DNA of 24,453 bases from a virus. The notes beneath the pieces are model-generated. The model saw nothing but the letters and a program-made list of their open reading frames with translations. It was not told the DNA's origin and did no database searches. The stretch covers positions 1 through 24,453 of the IMG/VR virus record IMGVR_UViG_3300044621_001901, one strand, 5' to 3'. The position numbers and the translations under genes were made by a program. Positions 5,293-14,330 of this stretch are shown here, one piece after another; positions within the stretch are counted from its first letter, which is position 1, and each line of letters starts with the position of its first letter.

Positions 5293-6303
5293 CTATAACG
5301 CCACGTCAGGCGATTTTGGAACCCCGACCCCCCAGATATCTAGCATTTTTCTGGCATGGTGGATCTTATCCCGCTCCCCTGCAAAATGGACGATCCAGGC
5401 ATCCGGAGCCTTTGCCCAAAAATCCCGGAAGTAGAACTGCCAGTTCCACCGGTCGTCGAGGTCCGAGTACCCGAGCCGAAACGCCGACTGCTCGACGAAG
5501 GTTTGCTCTGAGGTTTGGCTTTGCGGGATGTTGTCCGGTGGCCTAGTCCAGACCGCAGCAGCCTCACGCCTCGCGTAGACCACGCCAGAGTTAAGCGATA
5601 CGTCGCGTTGCTCGAACTGTACCCCGATTGTCTCGGCGATCCATGTTCGCTCCTTGCCGAGCCAGTTGGTGCGATGCAGCGAATGGTTGTCGTTTGGAAG
5701 ATCGTTGTGCATCGCCAGCGACTCCGGACGACCAAAGATCGAGGGCGCAGAAGGGTTGACCAAGCAGTCCGCATCGAGAAAAAGCGTCTCGTCGTATTGC
5801 TCAACAAAGTGCTTCGCTCGGCATTTCTCAAAGCCCCACCACAACTCGGTTTCGTTGGTCAACTCAATAAAGTCAGCGTTGCATTTTTCTGCATAGGCTT
5901 TGAGGTTTGGCCTTGTGACCGCAAGCAGCTCGCGGAACTTCCGACCGGTCGCCACGGTCAGAACGCATCGAGTCTTGCCGGTAGCTGGTCGTTTGTGCCT
6001 CCAAAGGGTCAGGGCATCTTCCAAGGAAATCACAGGCTTTGCAAGGCTTGGCTTCTGGTTGACCTCGTTGTGCCACACGATCCCACGCTCAAACTGCGCG
6101 ACAGGATCCCCGAAGACCGCTGGAAACGTTTCCAAGATTTCGTCGAACGATACTTGGCATCCGCAGCCAACTTGAGGCACCCTGGCCCTCCACTTGGAGA
6201 ACCACGATTCGTCGTAAAGTTCCTGCAAGTGAAGCTCGGACCACAACGGCAGTGTGTTTGCTTTCGGAACCGATGGAGTCCCGCCGATTTTTATCAAGAC
6301 CAC
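5293..6303 (-). CDS. Glycosyltransferase (DxD, GT-A/GT8-like) with Cys/His N-terminal domain
   Basis: The start chosen is the GTG at 6303 with GGAGG 5 nt upstream and a 10-bp overlap with the previous gene; an ATG at 6345 is the alternative. The 336-residue product has a GT-A-type C-terminal half: CVLTVATGRKF, then TLFLDADCLV with the DxD at about 177-179, LNSGVVYARR at about 237, and IVHFAGE at about 306. The first 110 residues contain a VPQVGCGCQVSF motif and WHNEVN with downstream KPVISLEDA. This faintly resembles the Cys motif plus HN-x-VN motif of Erv/Alr-type domains. It probably transfers a sugar to a virion protein or host glycan. It is the last gene of the late block and contains a palindrome copy. 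Confidence 0.75.
   Translation of the reverse strand: MVLIKIGGTPSVPKANTLPLWSELHLQELYDESWFSKWRARVPQVGCGCQVSFDEILETFPAVFGDPVAQFERGIVWHNEVNQKPSLAKPVISLEDALTLWRHKRPATGKTRCVLTVATGRKFRELLAVTRPNLKAYAEKCNADFIELTNETELWWGFEKCRAKHFVEQYDETLFLDADCLVNPSAPSIFGRPESLAMHNDLPNDNHSLHRTNWLGKERTWIAETIGVQFEQRDVSLNSGVVYARREAAAVWTRPPDNIPQSQTSEQTFVEQSAFRLGYSDLDDRWNWQFYFRDFWAKAPDAWIVHFAGERDKIHHARKMLDIWGVGVPKSPDVAL
5296..5305 (-). promoter_or_regulatory. Motif variant CGTGGCGTTA, copy e
   Basis: This copy overlaps the last codons of the glycosyltransferase gene (its TAG stop follows directly). It differs from copies a-d at the first base of the 10-mer. Confidence 0.35.
6121..6134. repeat. Palindrome TGGAAACGTTTCCA inside the glycosyltransferase gene
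   Basis: The 14-bp core is intact and encodes part of ILETFP. No GGTGGCGTTA lies beside it. It could act as an intragenic (stoperator-like) binding site. Confidence 0.5.
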
Positions 6304-7346
6304 CAGAACCTCCAAAGCTTTCCCGCTGGCGTCAGAAGAATCCATCCGTCGCGCTCGCAGATGTAATCGTCCGAGCAAACGAACCCTGAAAGGTCCGGAC
6401 ACTCATCGCCTTGGATCTCGAAAGATGTTTTCGGTTCGCATGAGCATCGAAAGTTATCATCGTTCCAGTCTACTGGTTTCCCGAGCGGTAGCGTCAAACG
6501 AAGGAATGGACTCGGCCAGTCTTTGCAACAATCGATGGCGCTGTCTGTGTCTTCAAGCTCAAAGTAAATTCTATTGGGGCTCAAAGGGTCATTTTTCAGG
6601 CTTTTGAAAACCTTCGATCGAGTGACACATACCGTACCCTCAGCCACCGTAGTAATCGTTCCAGTCGGAGTATCATAAAACGCTGGCAATTCGCTACAAG
6701 GATCGTTCGGCTGCCCGGTGGAAAAGTATGATTGCGTTTCGATCTTGTAGCAAATATCAATCGTAGCCACAACTAAATATCCGCATTGGCCGGTTCCTAA
6801 CTCTTCATCAAGAGCTATTTCAGCCTTACATGCGTCGTTAGGCACTTTGCATCTAGTGATTTTTATCTTCGGTAATGAAGTGTCGTAACTGATCCTCGCC
6901 CATGTCTGCGATCTGCGACAAACGTATGGCCCACCGATGGTAGTGAAGTCTCGGCATCTATATTGCAGACGTTCAATTTCTTTCCAGCCTGTCGACTCGA
7001 ACTCACCAGACCCACCAGTAAAACAAAAGTACCCGTATTGGTAGTACGGATTCAAAAACGTTCCGTAGCTTATGAAACATGAAACGTCTTCATCTCGCTT
7101 GAATTCCGTGACCGCTTCATAGGCATAGTAGTTGTCGGCTAGCAAGGAAAAAAACGTTGAGGTTGTCCCATCAACCTTTTGCTTAGTTAGCTCCCAGTTT
7201 AAGAATTGACGAGTCGTGTCGGTGCAGTTGTAGTTGAGACCTTCGACCGGCAATACTGAATTGAACCGGCAATAATAGTCCGGAAGCTCGACAAGCTGTC
7301 CAGGACCACAGCAGCAGCACAAAGCGCATTCGTTATTGCAACTCAT
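6294..7346 (-). CDS. Cysteine-rich virion-associated protein, unknown
   Basis: The start chosen is the ATG at 7346, which overlaps the previous stop (ATGA) with AGGGG 8 nt upstream; the ATG at 7352 is the alternative. The 350-residue product opens MSCNNECALCCCCGPG and has more than 20 cysteines spread along its length, several in CC or CxC pairs. The C-terminus reads CERDGWILLTPAGKLWRFWW. No catalytic motif or signal peptide is seen. Position in the tail-tip/fibre block suggests a structural or receptor-binding role. The cysteines could bind metal or form disulfides in the virion. Confidence 0.7.
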   Translation of the reverse strand: MSCNNECALCCCCGPGQLVELPDYYCRFNSVLPVEGLNYNCTDTTRQFLNWELTKQKVDGTTSTFFSLLADNYYAYEAVTEFKRDEDVSCFISYGTFLNPYYQYGYFCFTGGSGEFESTGWKEIERLQYRCRDFTTIGGPYVCRRSQTWARISYDTSLPKIKITRCKVPNDACKAEIALDEELGTGQCGYLVVATIDICYKIETQSYFSTGQPNDPCSELPAFYDTPTGTITTVAEGTVCVTRSKVFKSLKNDPLSPNRIYFELEDTDSAIDCCKDWPSPFLRLTLPLGKPVDWNDDNFRCSCEPKTSFEIQGDECPDLSGFVCSDDYICERDGWILLTPAGKLWRFWWS

Positions 7347-7996
7347 TGACATAGCCCCTGGCAATAGTATCTGTTCCCAGTGCGCCAGGCTTTGACCCAA
7401 GCGTTCACAAGGACAGCCTCGGATGAAATGTTGTACGGTTCGATTGTCGAGTTATCGCCGGTCTTCGCTATCAACACTCCCGATGAGTTCTCTTCGTAGA
7501 TCGTGACCGTTGCTCGGTACATCTGAGTGTTGACCCGACCGAGTATTCCAAGAGCGCACTTTCCAATGTAGAAATCCGACCGCCCGAAGGCTTCTTCGAT
7601 GAAGTACACCCCATGACCGGACTGGATATGCGGGTCCGTTAAGTCCTTGGCCAGAATCTTAAAGCAGTTCCCGGTCGTTGCTAGCGCAAAGGAATTGGCC
7701 TTGAGCCCGACTTGCAATCCGCTTGGGTGATCCGTCGAGGGTTGCTCGATTAACGCCTGTGCTGGCAAGTCTCGCGTACCCACGCCGAAAGTATCGTTAG
7801 GCACTGGTTGGATGCCGTTGAACAAAACACTCGCTGGTTGCTGATCCAGCTCGTCGGTCGCAGTTGGTCTTCGGATCGAGAAAACAATCTCGTTCTCAAC
7901 GACCGTCGCGCCGGTGATGACCATGCAACCGTAGGGGGGGATTTCATGACCGGTTTCGTTTCTGAACGACCACTTGACTTGCTGATCGAGGAACAT
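7343..7996 (-). CDS. Putative tail-tip/fibre protein
   Basis: This 217-residue, beta-rich protein starts MFLDQQVKWSFRNETGHEIPPYGCM. It lies between the 622-residue tail protein (5-nt gap) and the Cys-rich protein (ATGA overlap). The ribosome binding site is weak (AAGTGA), so it may depend on coupling with the preceding gene. No family is recognised. Confidence 0.65.
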   Translation of the reverse strand: MFLDQQVKWSFRNETGHEIPPYGCMVITGATVVENEIVFSIRRPTATDELDQQPASVLFNGIQPVPNDTFGVGTRDLPAQALIEQPSTDHPSGLQVGLKANSFALATTGNCFKILAKDLTDPHIQSGHGVYFIEEAFGRSDFYIGKCALGILGRVNTQMYRATVTIYEENSSGVLIAKTGDNSTIEPYNISSEAVLVNAWVKAWRTGNRYYCQGLCQ

Positions 7997-8000
7997 TTTT

Positions 8001-9869
8001 TCACTTAGTGTTTGTGAACCAATTCAAGCGAAAGTTTTGTTTTGCTGTCGCAACGCTCATCTGCTGCATTTGTGAACGTCGAAGGACTGCTGTGACCAAC
8101 TCTTTGTAGGTGGGTTGGAAGGTTGGATTTTCATTTTGCCATTGTACCGAGGTCGTGCATTGCCCCCCGGACCTTTGAAACGTCACCGTAGAAATCTTTC
8201 CGTCTGTTGCAATGTCGAACGCAAAGCCCTTCATGGGAACCGTTGCCGATTCGATCATTCGTTTCGAGGCCATGTACTGCTGCGTCAGTACCGAAAGTTG
8301 GTTGACCAAGCGATCAAAAGATTGTGGATGAAACCGATCGATGTGCACAGGATCATCGATCCGTATTTTTTCCACGATACCTCGCGCAGCGTATGGACTG
8401 TTGATCGGTACCGGAGCAACGTACCGAATGATTTCAAAATCTTTGTTCCTTCGTAGCTTGTGCCTAGCTCGCAAAATCAACTCTGCAGGTCTGTAGGTTC
8501 GCGCCTGCACAGCCCCGGCATTCCTGTTAATCAAAACCAATTGATCATCTAGTTCAACTGTCATCGTTTCAGGATCGAAATTTATTCGCCCGTTATAGCA
8601 CCGATCAACAAACGGATCTGTTCGCATCTCGGCATCCGGGAATCGATGAAACTCTCCGACTGGTATTTTCTCGTCAGCAGCCGGAGTGTAGTTGTTTTTC
8701 TGGTGAAGCGTAATATCTGCAAACCATCCATAGATTTTTAGGTCGTCGTCTGCTTCGTTATCAAAAAGCAATCGATTGAATTCTCGACCGGCACCCCATT
8801 GCTTCCATGCTACAGGTGCGGTCTGAGCAGGAACGTTGATACGAATTGGGTCGAAAAACACAAAATCAGTTGCGTCAAATTGAATGTTTGCTTTTGGAGG
8901 AATGCTAGGAAACGATGGCGTGACCAACTCGGTTCGTACAGAAGCATCAATGCGATATAGCTTGAAAATGGTCTTCCGACACAAATCTTTCAGCTTCTTA
9001 TTCTTGATGTTGTTGAACGATGGAGGGTCAGCTAGCGACCAGTCGATTTCGTTTGTGACCGGATCTCGCGGCCCGTAATTCAAAGCTGATAGAGGAACCA
9101 ATTTCTTTGTCGGAGAATTCGTTGTCTCGTCCCAAAGGTAGCCAACAGCTTCGAGCTTGAAGTCGTTTTCAAAGTTTACGTTCGCAAACTCATAGGCAAG
9201 AACCTCTGGAATGATTGGAGGGGTGCTCGATATCGTGTAGTCCATTACTCGTTGATCTTGCGGTATATCTCTGCCGTACCCGTTCCCGTAAAGCCGTACT
9301 TGATTATCCCATCCTAAATGGACTTGCACGCCGAAAGGCTGTAGTACTTCTTCGATGCACTCTGGCAATGGACGGCCATCAAAATGGTTTGCAGCATGGT
9401 AAGAATCTGAGTCAGCCAAGACGCCATACAACTGAGGGTCCATCTCGAAAAAGGCATCAGCAGGAAAAACTAGCGGAGCATACCCAAGCAACTGAAAAAA
9501 CTCTCTAACAATTTCAGCACGCTCTTTATGGAAAAGATTGTACCAGGAACCGAACATGCGCTTTTGAACATTCGTGTTTCCAAACCCGTAGGTGTAGGAC
9601 CAAATCCATCGGGTGTCTAAAAAGTCAACGTCTCGAAATCTTCCACCTGAACCACCCTGGATCGTTTGTTGCAGCAGTCGGCAGTTTGGGATTCGGATGA
9701 AATTATCACCATACCAAACCTCAATGTCGCCATACTGAGGCAAGTTCGCAGCGAGCACGAATTGAGCGCGAATCAAATCGGGTTGTGTCGAACCCGTCCG
9801 CGAAACGGAGAAATCTCCATCGGCCCAAATCCCCGCATACCTAAACTTGCCCTGTGGCGCGTTAGCCAT
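8001..9869 (-). CDS. Large tail protein (tail-tip or baseplate candidate)
   Basis: This 622-residue protein opens MANAPQGKFRYAGIWADGDF and has no signal peptide. It is rich in aromatic residues and beta strands (for example IEVWYGDNFIRIPNC and DTRWIWSYTYGFG). The start overlaps the previous stop by 8 bp and has GGGGTG upstream. Its place downstream of the tape measure gene, and its size, fit a tail-associated hub, tip or host-recognition protein. No specific family motif is identified. Confidence 0.65.
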   Translation of the reverse strand: MANAPQGKFRYAGIWADGDFSVSRTGSTQPDLIRAQFVLAANLPQYGDIEVWYGDNFIRIPNCRLLQQTIQGGSGGRFRDVDFLDTRWIWSYTYGFGNTNVQKRMFGSWYNLFHKERAEIVREFFQLLGYAPLVFPADAFFEMDPQLYGVLADSDSYHAANHFDGRPLPECIEEVLQPFGVQVHLGWDNQVRLYGNGYGRDIPQDQRVMDYTISSTPPIIPEVLAYEFANVNFENDFKLEAVGYLWDETTNSPTKKLVPLSALNYGPRDPVTNEIDWSLADPPSFNNIKNKKLKDLCRKTIFKLYRIDASVRTELVTPSFPSIPPKANIQFDATDFVFFDPIRINVPAQTAPVAWKQWGAGREFNRLLFDNEADDDLKIYGWFADITLHQKNNYTPAADEKIPVGEFHRFPDAEMRTDPFVDRCYNGRINFDPETMTVELDDQLVLINRNAGAVQARTYRPAELILRARHKLRRNKDFEIIRYVAPVPINSPYAARGIVEKIRIDDPVHIDRFHPQSFDRLVNQLSVLTQQYMASKRMIESATVPMKGFAFDIATDGKISTVTFQRSGGQCTTSVQWQNENPTFQPTYKELVTAVLRRSQMQQMSVATAKQNFRLNWFTNTK

Positions 9870-11100
9870 TGATTGTCACCCCGACACCAAGATCGAGATC
9901 CACATCGGCCAGACGGCACGCCTGTAGCGCTACGCCTGCGGTAAACGTGACCTTATCAAGCCGATCGAGCAACACACCGCCTGCATAAAGATCGCAAGCT
10001 GCGACTGTTTTAGTAGTTCCTACGCGACCGAAGTCGATCGTTCCGTTTTGCTCAACGTGCAGCTTTGTGGTGATCCCACCAGAAGAATCCCAATCGATCC
10101 TAGCTTGCGAGGATACTTTCACGGTTGCGATCGCAGCAGCCTTTGCCACTGTCACCCTGGCCTGTTCTCGTGCTATTAACGTAGTGGCCGGACCTTCTTG
10201 TATTAGAGTCCCGCCGTAAATCGTCAAAGCCGTGACCGTGACCTCTGCTTGAACTAAAACCGATGGAGGGATTTGCAGCGTGTCTCGCTGAATGATGTCG
10301 AGCGTTGCGATCGTAACCGCGCTAGAATTGCCAATCACAAGACCACCAGCATAAACCCGGACCGTCGATCCGGTTCCCAGGTTCCTCAGATCAAACGGAT
10401 ACTGAACGCCACCTTGTGTCCCTGCTGCCAAGACAGAAAAAGTAACATTGGAACTCTGTACATCTAGTCGAATACGACTCGAAAAATTACCGTAGCCCTC
10501 GCCAAGCAGGACAGTCAATGCCGAGCCAGTCCCCAGCGTCAGCCGTGTAGTTCGATACTCCGGATAGCCGCTAGTGTTTGTGTCCGGAAGGCCCACGGTA
10601 CCGGTGAACGTCGATTCAATTTTCAGGCTTGCGTAGTTGTTCGTGTCAGTCAGCCCGTAGAGGATCGACACCGACGAATCACGAACCACGATATCATCGG
10701 CAGCAGCCGGAAGACTACCTCCGAGCCAATTGCCTGCCACGTTCCAAAAGTTCGGACCGCTCGCTGTGGTTGGCTCGGTCACGGTCGCTGTTCCGGTCGT
10801 CGCCGATGCTGTGACTGTGCAGGGTACTCCGACCGTAGTTGCAGTCAGTTGCAATCCAGAAAGCGTTGGATCCTCGCGCCGAGCCGCGACCATCTCGCGG
10901 TGTTCCGGTTCTGCGGAACTGTTCCAGGCGTTGACCAGTGCATCGATCAGATCCCCAAGCGAGGTTCCTGTCGCTGTAACGCTGACTGACTTTCCGTTGA
11001 TCGTCACCGAATACGTGTTTGTCGCAACGATCGAAGAAAAAACAACCTTCGTTATTTGTGCGACCGAAGCTGCTCGACCGACCCAATATTTTGTTGCCAT
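9862..11100 (-). CDS. Beta-rich tail/adhesin-like protein
   Basis: This 412-residue protein starts MATKYWVGRAASVAQITK, with AGGA upstream of the ATG and 3 nt between it and the preceding TAA. The first 100 residues include a small alpha/beta segment (NTYSVTINGKSVSVTATG...LIDALVNAWN). The rest is a Thr/Ser/Gly/Val-rich series of short strands (NFWNVAGNWLGGSLP onward) resembling a right-handed beta-helix. Such folds are common in phage tail spikes and surface-binding proteins. Likely exposed at the tail tip. Confidence 0.65.
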   Translation of the reverse strand: MATKYWVGRAASVAQITKVVFSSIVATNTYSVTINGKSVSVTATGTSLGDLIDALVNAWNSSAEPEHREMVAARREDPTLSGLQLTATTVGVPCTVTASATTGTATVTEPTTASGPNFWNVAGNWLGGSLPAAADDIVVRDSSVSILYGLTDTNNYASLKIESTFTGTVGLPDTNTSGYPEYRTTRLTLGTGSALTVLLGEGYGNFSSRIRLDVQSSNVTFSVLAAGTQGGVQYPFDLRNLGTGSTVRVYAGGLVIGNSSAVTIATLDIIQRDTLQIPPSVLVQAEVTVTALTIYGGTLIQEGPATTLIAREQARVTVAKAAAIATVKVSSQARIDWDSSGGITTKLHVEQNGTIDFGRVGTTKTVAACDLYAGGVLLDRLDKVTFTAGVALQACRLADVDLDLGVGVTING

Positions 11101-11103
11101 GAT

Positions 11104-11418
11104 TTATCCTAGTGGACTTCTATGCGGAACACCGATCAATTTTGTATGCCACTCGAAATTGTACTCCCAAACGGTTCGAAAGTGAGTGTCGATCGTACCC
11201 TTAAATTGCGGTGAGGAAAGCTCATTCCTTGGCGATTGCATCAAAGCGAAAGGCCAGATTGGTGGCGGACGCAATGGATACGCCAGCAAGCCCAAGGCAG
11301 AACCGCTTTGAGTGTACTTGTACGTCTTTTGTTGCGTTGCAAGCTGACGCTCAGCGAAATTGACAGCACCGCCTACATAAACGTAGGTTGCTCCGCCAGG
11401 ATCCTCGGACAGCGTTTC
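11104..11418 (-). pseudogene. In-frame continuation after TAA of the tail-tip gene
   Basis: This segment continues the frame of the gene at 11419-11832 directly after its TAA: ETLSEDPGGATYVYVGG and so on to HRSPLG and a TAA at 11104. It has no ATG, GTG or TTG for the first 41 codons and no ribosome binding site, so it is unlikely to be an independent gene. The protein character (aromatic, beta-rich, tail-like) is unchanged across the TAA. Explanations are a recent nonsense mutation (a single A-to-T change would turn Lys AAA into TAA), stop-codon readthrough, or a sequencing error. Confidence 0.6.
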
Positions 11419-11832
11419 TTAAAACTCAAGTAAGTCTGATCCGACTCCTACATACTGGACAGCTTCGAACACCGCGCGATAGGAAAGACCGGTCACATAG
11501 ACCTCTTGTTCCGATGCGGGAAACGACATATCGATCAAATATGGTCCTTGCAAGCATCGCGACGGGTCGAGAACAAACGGTGTCGGCGTTGTACCGTCAT
11601 CGCCAAGCAAGGCCAAATAAGGATTTTCAGTTGTAAACGCATTCGACAGTGCAATCACTTCTGCCGATGTCAGCATTTGCGAGGCGGTTGGAAAATTGAC
11701 TACGCGACCAGAGATATCCCACCGAATACGCATTGAGGTTACTCTGCGCGTGAAATCATAAACTGGCTGGTACGATGGAACTACCACGGCTTCGTTGTTC
11801 GGACGTTTCAAATTCCCGACTCGTAAAATCAT
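11419..11832 (-). CDS. Tail-tip protein, N-terminal part, ended by in-frame TAA
   Basis: The 137-residue product opens MILRVGNLKRPNNEAVVV. The ATG overlaps the tape measure stop (ATGA) and has AAGGTGG upstream. It sits where a distal-tail-like gene is expected. The reading frame ends at TAA (11419-11421), but exactly the same frame then stays open for another 104 sense codons, so this may be only the front part of a 242-codon gene. Confidence 0.7.
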   Translation of the reverse strand: MILRVGNLKRPNNEAVVVPSYQPVYDFTRRVTSMRIRWDISGRVVNFPTASQMLTSAEVIALSNAFTTENPYLALLGDDGTTPTPFVLDPSRCLQGPYLIDMSFPASEQEVYVTGLSYRAVFEAVQYVGVGSDLLEF

Positions 11833-14330
11833 GGAGCCACCTTGTTGAATCGATTACGCATTGCGTCCTCTAGTTCCTTGACCTTCAACGTTTGCGTTCC
11901 GATCTGCGATGCCATTTCCTTGATTATGATACCGAACTGTGCATCGATCTGCTTGTTGATTTCCTTGGCAACAGCAGCCGAATCGACTTCCAGCTTTGCG
12001 ATTACTTGGGCCTGAGCCTTGACTTTGACCTCAATCTGAGCTCGTTCAGCTTCCAAGCTCTGGATTCGTTTCAAGTCCTCGGTTTGGAATGCTCCGAATC
12101 CAGCAGCCTGAGCCCGTCGCCTAGCCTCCGAAGCGATCTGTTCGTCCAGCGCCCCCGAGAAGCCGCGAAGCTTTCGCAGTTGGTCGACGTCCATCCCTTG
12201 CGCATTGCCAGTAAATTGTTTCTTCATTTCTAGCAAGTTTCCTTGCTCGACAACATCTAAAAGCCCGAAGCGTTCTGCAGCCGACGTCGCCGCATCCTGA
12301 GCGACTTTGATTTGCTTCTCTTTCGTTGCCAACTCTTCCTTGGCAGTTTTCAGCGTTTCTTGAGCAGCCCTCGTTTGCTCAGTTGTAATCTCTTTCTCTA
12401 CAGCGAGTCTTTGATTTGCTAATTGTATGACTTGCTTGGCTCGCTGATCGACAAGCAAAGCTGTGCTTTTTTCCCTTTCGTCGGTAAGTTTTGCTCTTTC
12501 TTCTGCTGTAATCGCTGTCTTTTTTTGCGTTTCTGCAATTTGATTGACAATCTCTTTTCTTCGATCTTCCAAAGACATCCCGGCCAGCTTGCTCGACAAC
12601 GCATCACGCTCGGCTTGTGCCTTGGTTTGTGCTGATGCAGTCTGCTCTCGATTCAGTTCAGCGATTCGCTTTTCGTCCTCGGCGTTTCGCTTCAAGACCG
12701 CTTCTCGCATTTTCTCGGCTTCGGTCAGCCTTTTGGCTAGGGCATCCTTTTGAATGTAAGCCTCCCGGGTGTCGCCCATATCATCCCGCAGACCGGTCCC
12801 TCGGGTCACGAAGTTATCGCCAGCCGTAGTGTTCCTCATGATCTGGAAAAACGGGTTGAACGAGCTCGTTCCCATCGTCTCTACGAACCCGCCCTTTTTC
12901 GCCCCTTGCCCGAAGTCAAAGGTCTGCCATTCCTGAATCAATTCCTTGAAGGCATAAAGGTCAACGGCAAGACCGGCTATCGCAGCACCAGCAGTACCTA
13001 GAACAGCTAGCCCAGCCATACCACCGGTTTCGATTCCGATCGCACCAAGGCCAATACCAACCCCTACACCCGCCCCTGCTCCAGCAGTCGCAAGATACCC
13101 CAGCGTTGATCCAGCAGCACCGCCAGCAACAGCACCGGCAGCACTCCCAGCCGCACCACCTACTGCCCCAGCCGTCGCTCGGCCGGAGAAACTACCAGCA
13201 GCAGCTTCGACAGTCTTTGCAGCCGCAAGTGCCGTGTGAGCCTCGGCAGTAAGCAGTACCACCTTTCGATATGCGTCGTATCCTTCTGCAGCTTGACGCA
13301 CCAAACGGATCGCCCCGGTAAAAACCTGAGTAGTCCCCTGGATAGTTAAAAGTGCATCAGTCAGTTTTTTCAGGTCTGTTTCGCCAACCAAACCCAGGTA
13401 CTTGAACCCGTTGGCAAACCGCATCAGTGCTTCGGACCCTTCGGAGAATGCCGAGACCACGCGACCGACCGACCTTCCGATCTGTTCGTTTCGACTTGCT
13501 GCGATGGAGGCCACTTTTTCCTGCTCGGCAGCGATCGACTTTAGACCTTTAAGCTCCTGCTCAACGAGAGCCGCTTTTTCTTTTTTCTCCGCCTCCAAGA
13601 AAATCTTTTTCTTTTTTGCGATTTCCTTTTCGACCTCAAGTTCGTCTAATCGCAGGCGAATAACATTGTCGTTCAACGGTCGTATTTTGCGTTTGCTTTC
13701 CTCGCGATCTTGAGCCTCGATCAAAGCATCTTCCGCTTCGATCCTTCGACGAGTGATATCGACTAAGGCTAGTTGAGCGTGAATGTAGTCCGCTCGTTCA
13801 GCATCAGCGGATATCTTTCGAATTTGGGTTTTTTCACCCTCAAGCTCTCGAATTCGTTCTGCGATCGACTTTGCAGATTCCTTGACCGTATCGACCGATT
13901 CCTCTGCGGCCTTTTCAGCCGCGACAGACGAAGCGGTGTAGGAATTTGTCCACGATTCAACTATTTCCTTGGCGGTTTTCTCTTGGCTTTCAGCTACCGA
14001 AGCATTGGCAATTTTGGCCTTAGAAGCAAATTGCTCTGCGCTAGCAGCAGATTCGGTTTGAATGGTTCGATTCGATTCAGCCGTTTTCTGCGCGATTGCA
14101 GAAGCGTCAGCAACAACCCTTTCCTGCGCCTGCCCTAATTCGTTCGCCATCTTTTCGATGGTCGCTTTGACTTGGGATTGTGTTGTTACCGCAACAGAAT
14201 CAACCGCAGAGTTGACCTTAGCTTGTCCACCGATGATCGACTCAAAAAAAGCATCAACGTTTGTTTTCGCTTGCGCGTCAACGTTGGCTTTCAGGTTGAA
14301 GATCACCCCACGTTCTGCATTTTCAGCCAC
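11829..14330 (-). CDS. Tail tape measure protein
   Basis: This 833-residue protein starts at a GTG (14330) overlapping the chaperone stop, with AGGAG about 9 nt upstream. Long Ala/Glu/Lys-rich coiled coils flank a glycine/alanine-rich hydrophobic stretch at about residues 377-457, which is typical of tape measure proteins that set tail length and help DNA entry. The N-terminal half has many alternating Ala-Glu helices. The C-terminal coiled coil ends MRNRFNKVAP. It directly follows the frameshifted chaperone pair, the classic position. At 833 residues it predicts a tail of roughly 125 nm using the usual 0.15 nm per residue; this is an estimate only. Confidence 0.9.
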   Translation of the reverse strand: MAENAERGVIFNLKANVDAQAKTNVDAFFESIIGGQAKVNSAVDSVAVTTQSQVKATIEKMANELGQAQERVVADASAIAQKTAESNRTIQTESAASAEQFASKAKIANASVAESQEKTAKEIVESWTNSYTASSVAAEKAAEESVDTVKESAKSIAERIRELEGEKTQIRKISADAERADYIHAQLALVDITRRRIEAEDALIEAQDREESKRKIRPLNDNVIRLRLDELEVEKEIAKKKKIFLEAEKKEKAALVEQELKGLKSIAAEQEKVASIAASRNEQIGRSVGRVVSAFSEGSEALMRFANGFKYLGLVGETDLKKLTDALLTIQGTTQVFTGAIRLVRQAAEGYDAYRKVVLLTAEAHTALAAAKTVEAAAGSFSGRATAGAVGGAAGSAAGAVAGGAAGSTLGYLATAGAGAGVGVGIGLGAIGIETGGMAGLAVLGTAGAAIAGLAVDLYAFKELIQEWQTFDFGQGAKKGGFVETMGTSSFNPFFQIMRNTTAGDNFVTRGTGLRDDMGDTREAYIQKDALAKRLTEAEKMREAVLKRNAEDEKRIAELNREQTASAQTKAQAERDALSSKLAGMSLEDRRKEIVNQIAETQKKTAITAEERAKLTDEREKSTALLVDQRAKQVIQLANQRLAVEKEITTEQTRAAQETLKTAKEELATKEKQIKVAQDAATSAAERFGLLDVVEQGNLLEMKKQFTGNAQGMDVDQLRKLRGFSGALDEQIASEARRRAQAAGFGAFQTEDLKRIQSLEAERAQIEVKVKAQAQVIAKLEVDSAAVAKEINKQIDAQFGIIIKEMASQIGTQTLKVKELEDAMRNRFNKVAP

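Noticed and set aside
945-5305. GGTGGCGTTA copies as integron attC right ends
   Set aside because: GCGTTA resembles an attC R box, but there is no room for the left half between the gene stop and the motif, and no integrase is present.
12900-13250. Ala/Gly-rich repeats in the tape measure gene as a mobile or tandem DNA repeat
   Set aside because: They encode the hydrophobic stretch expected in tape measure proteins and do not form exact DNA repeats.
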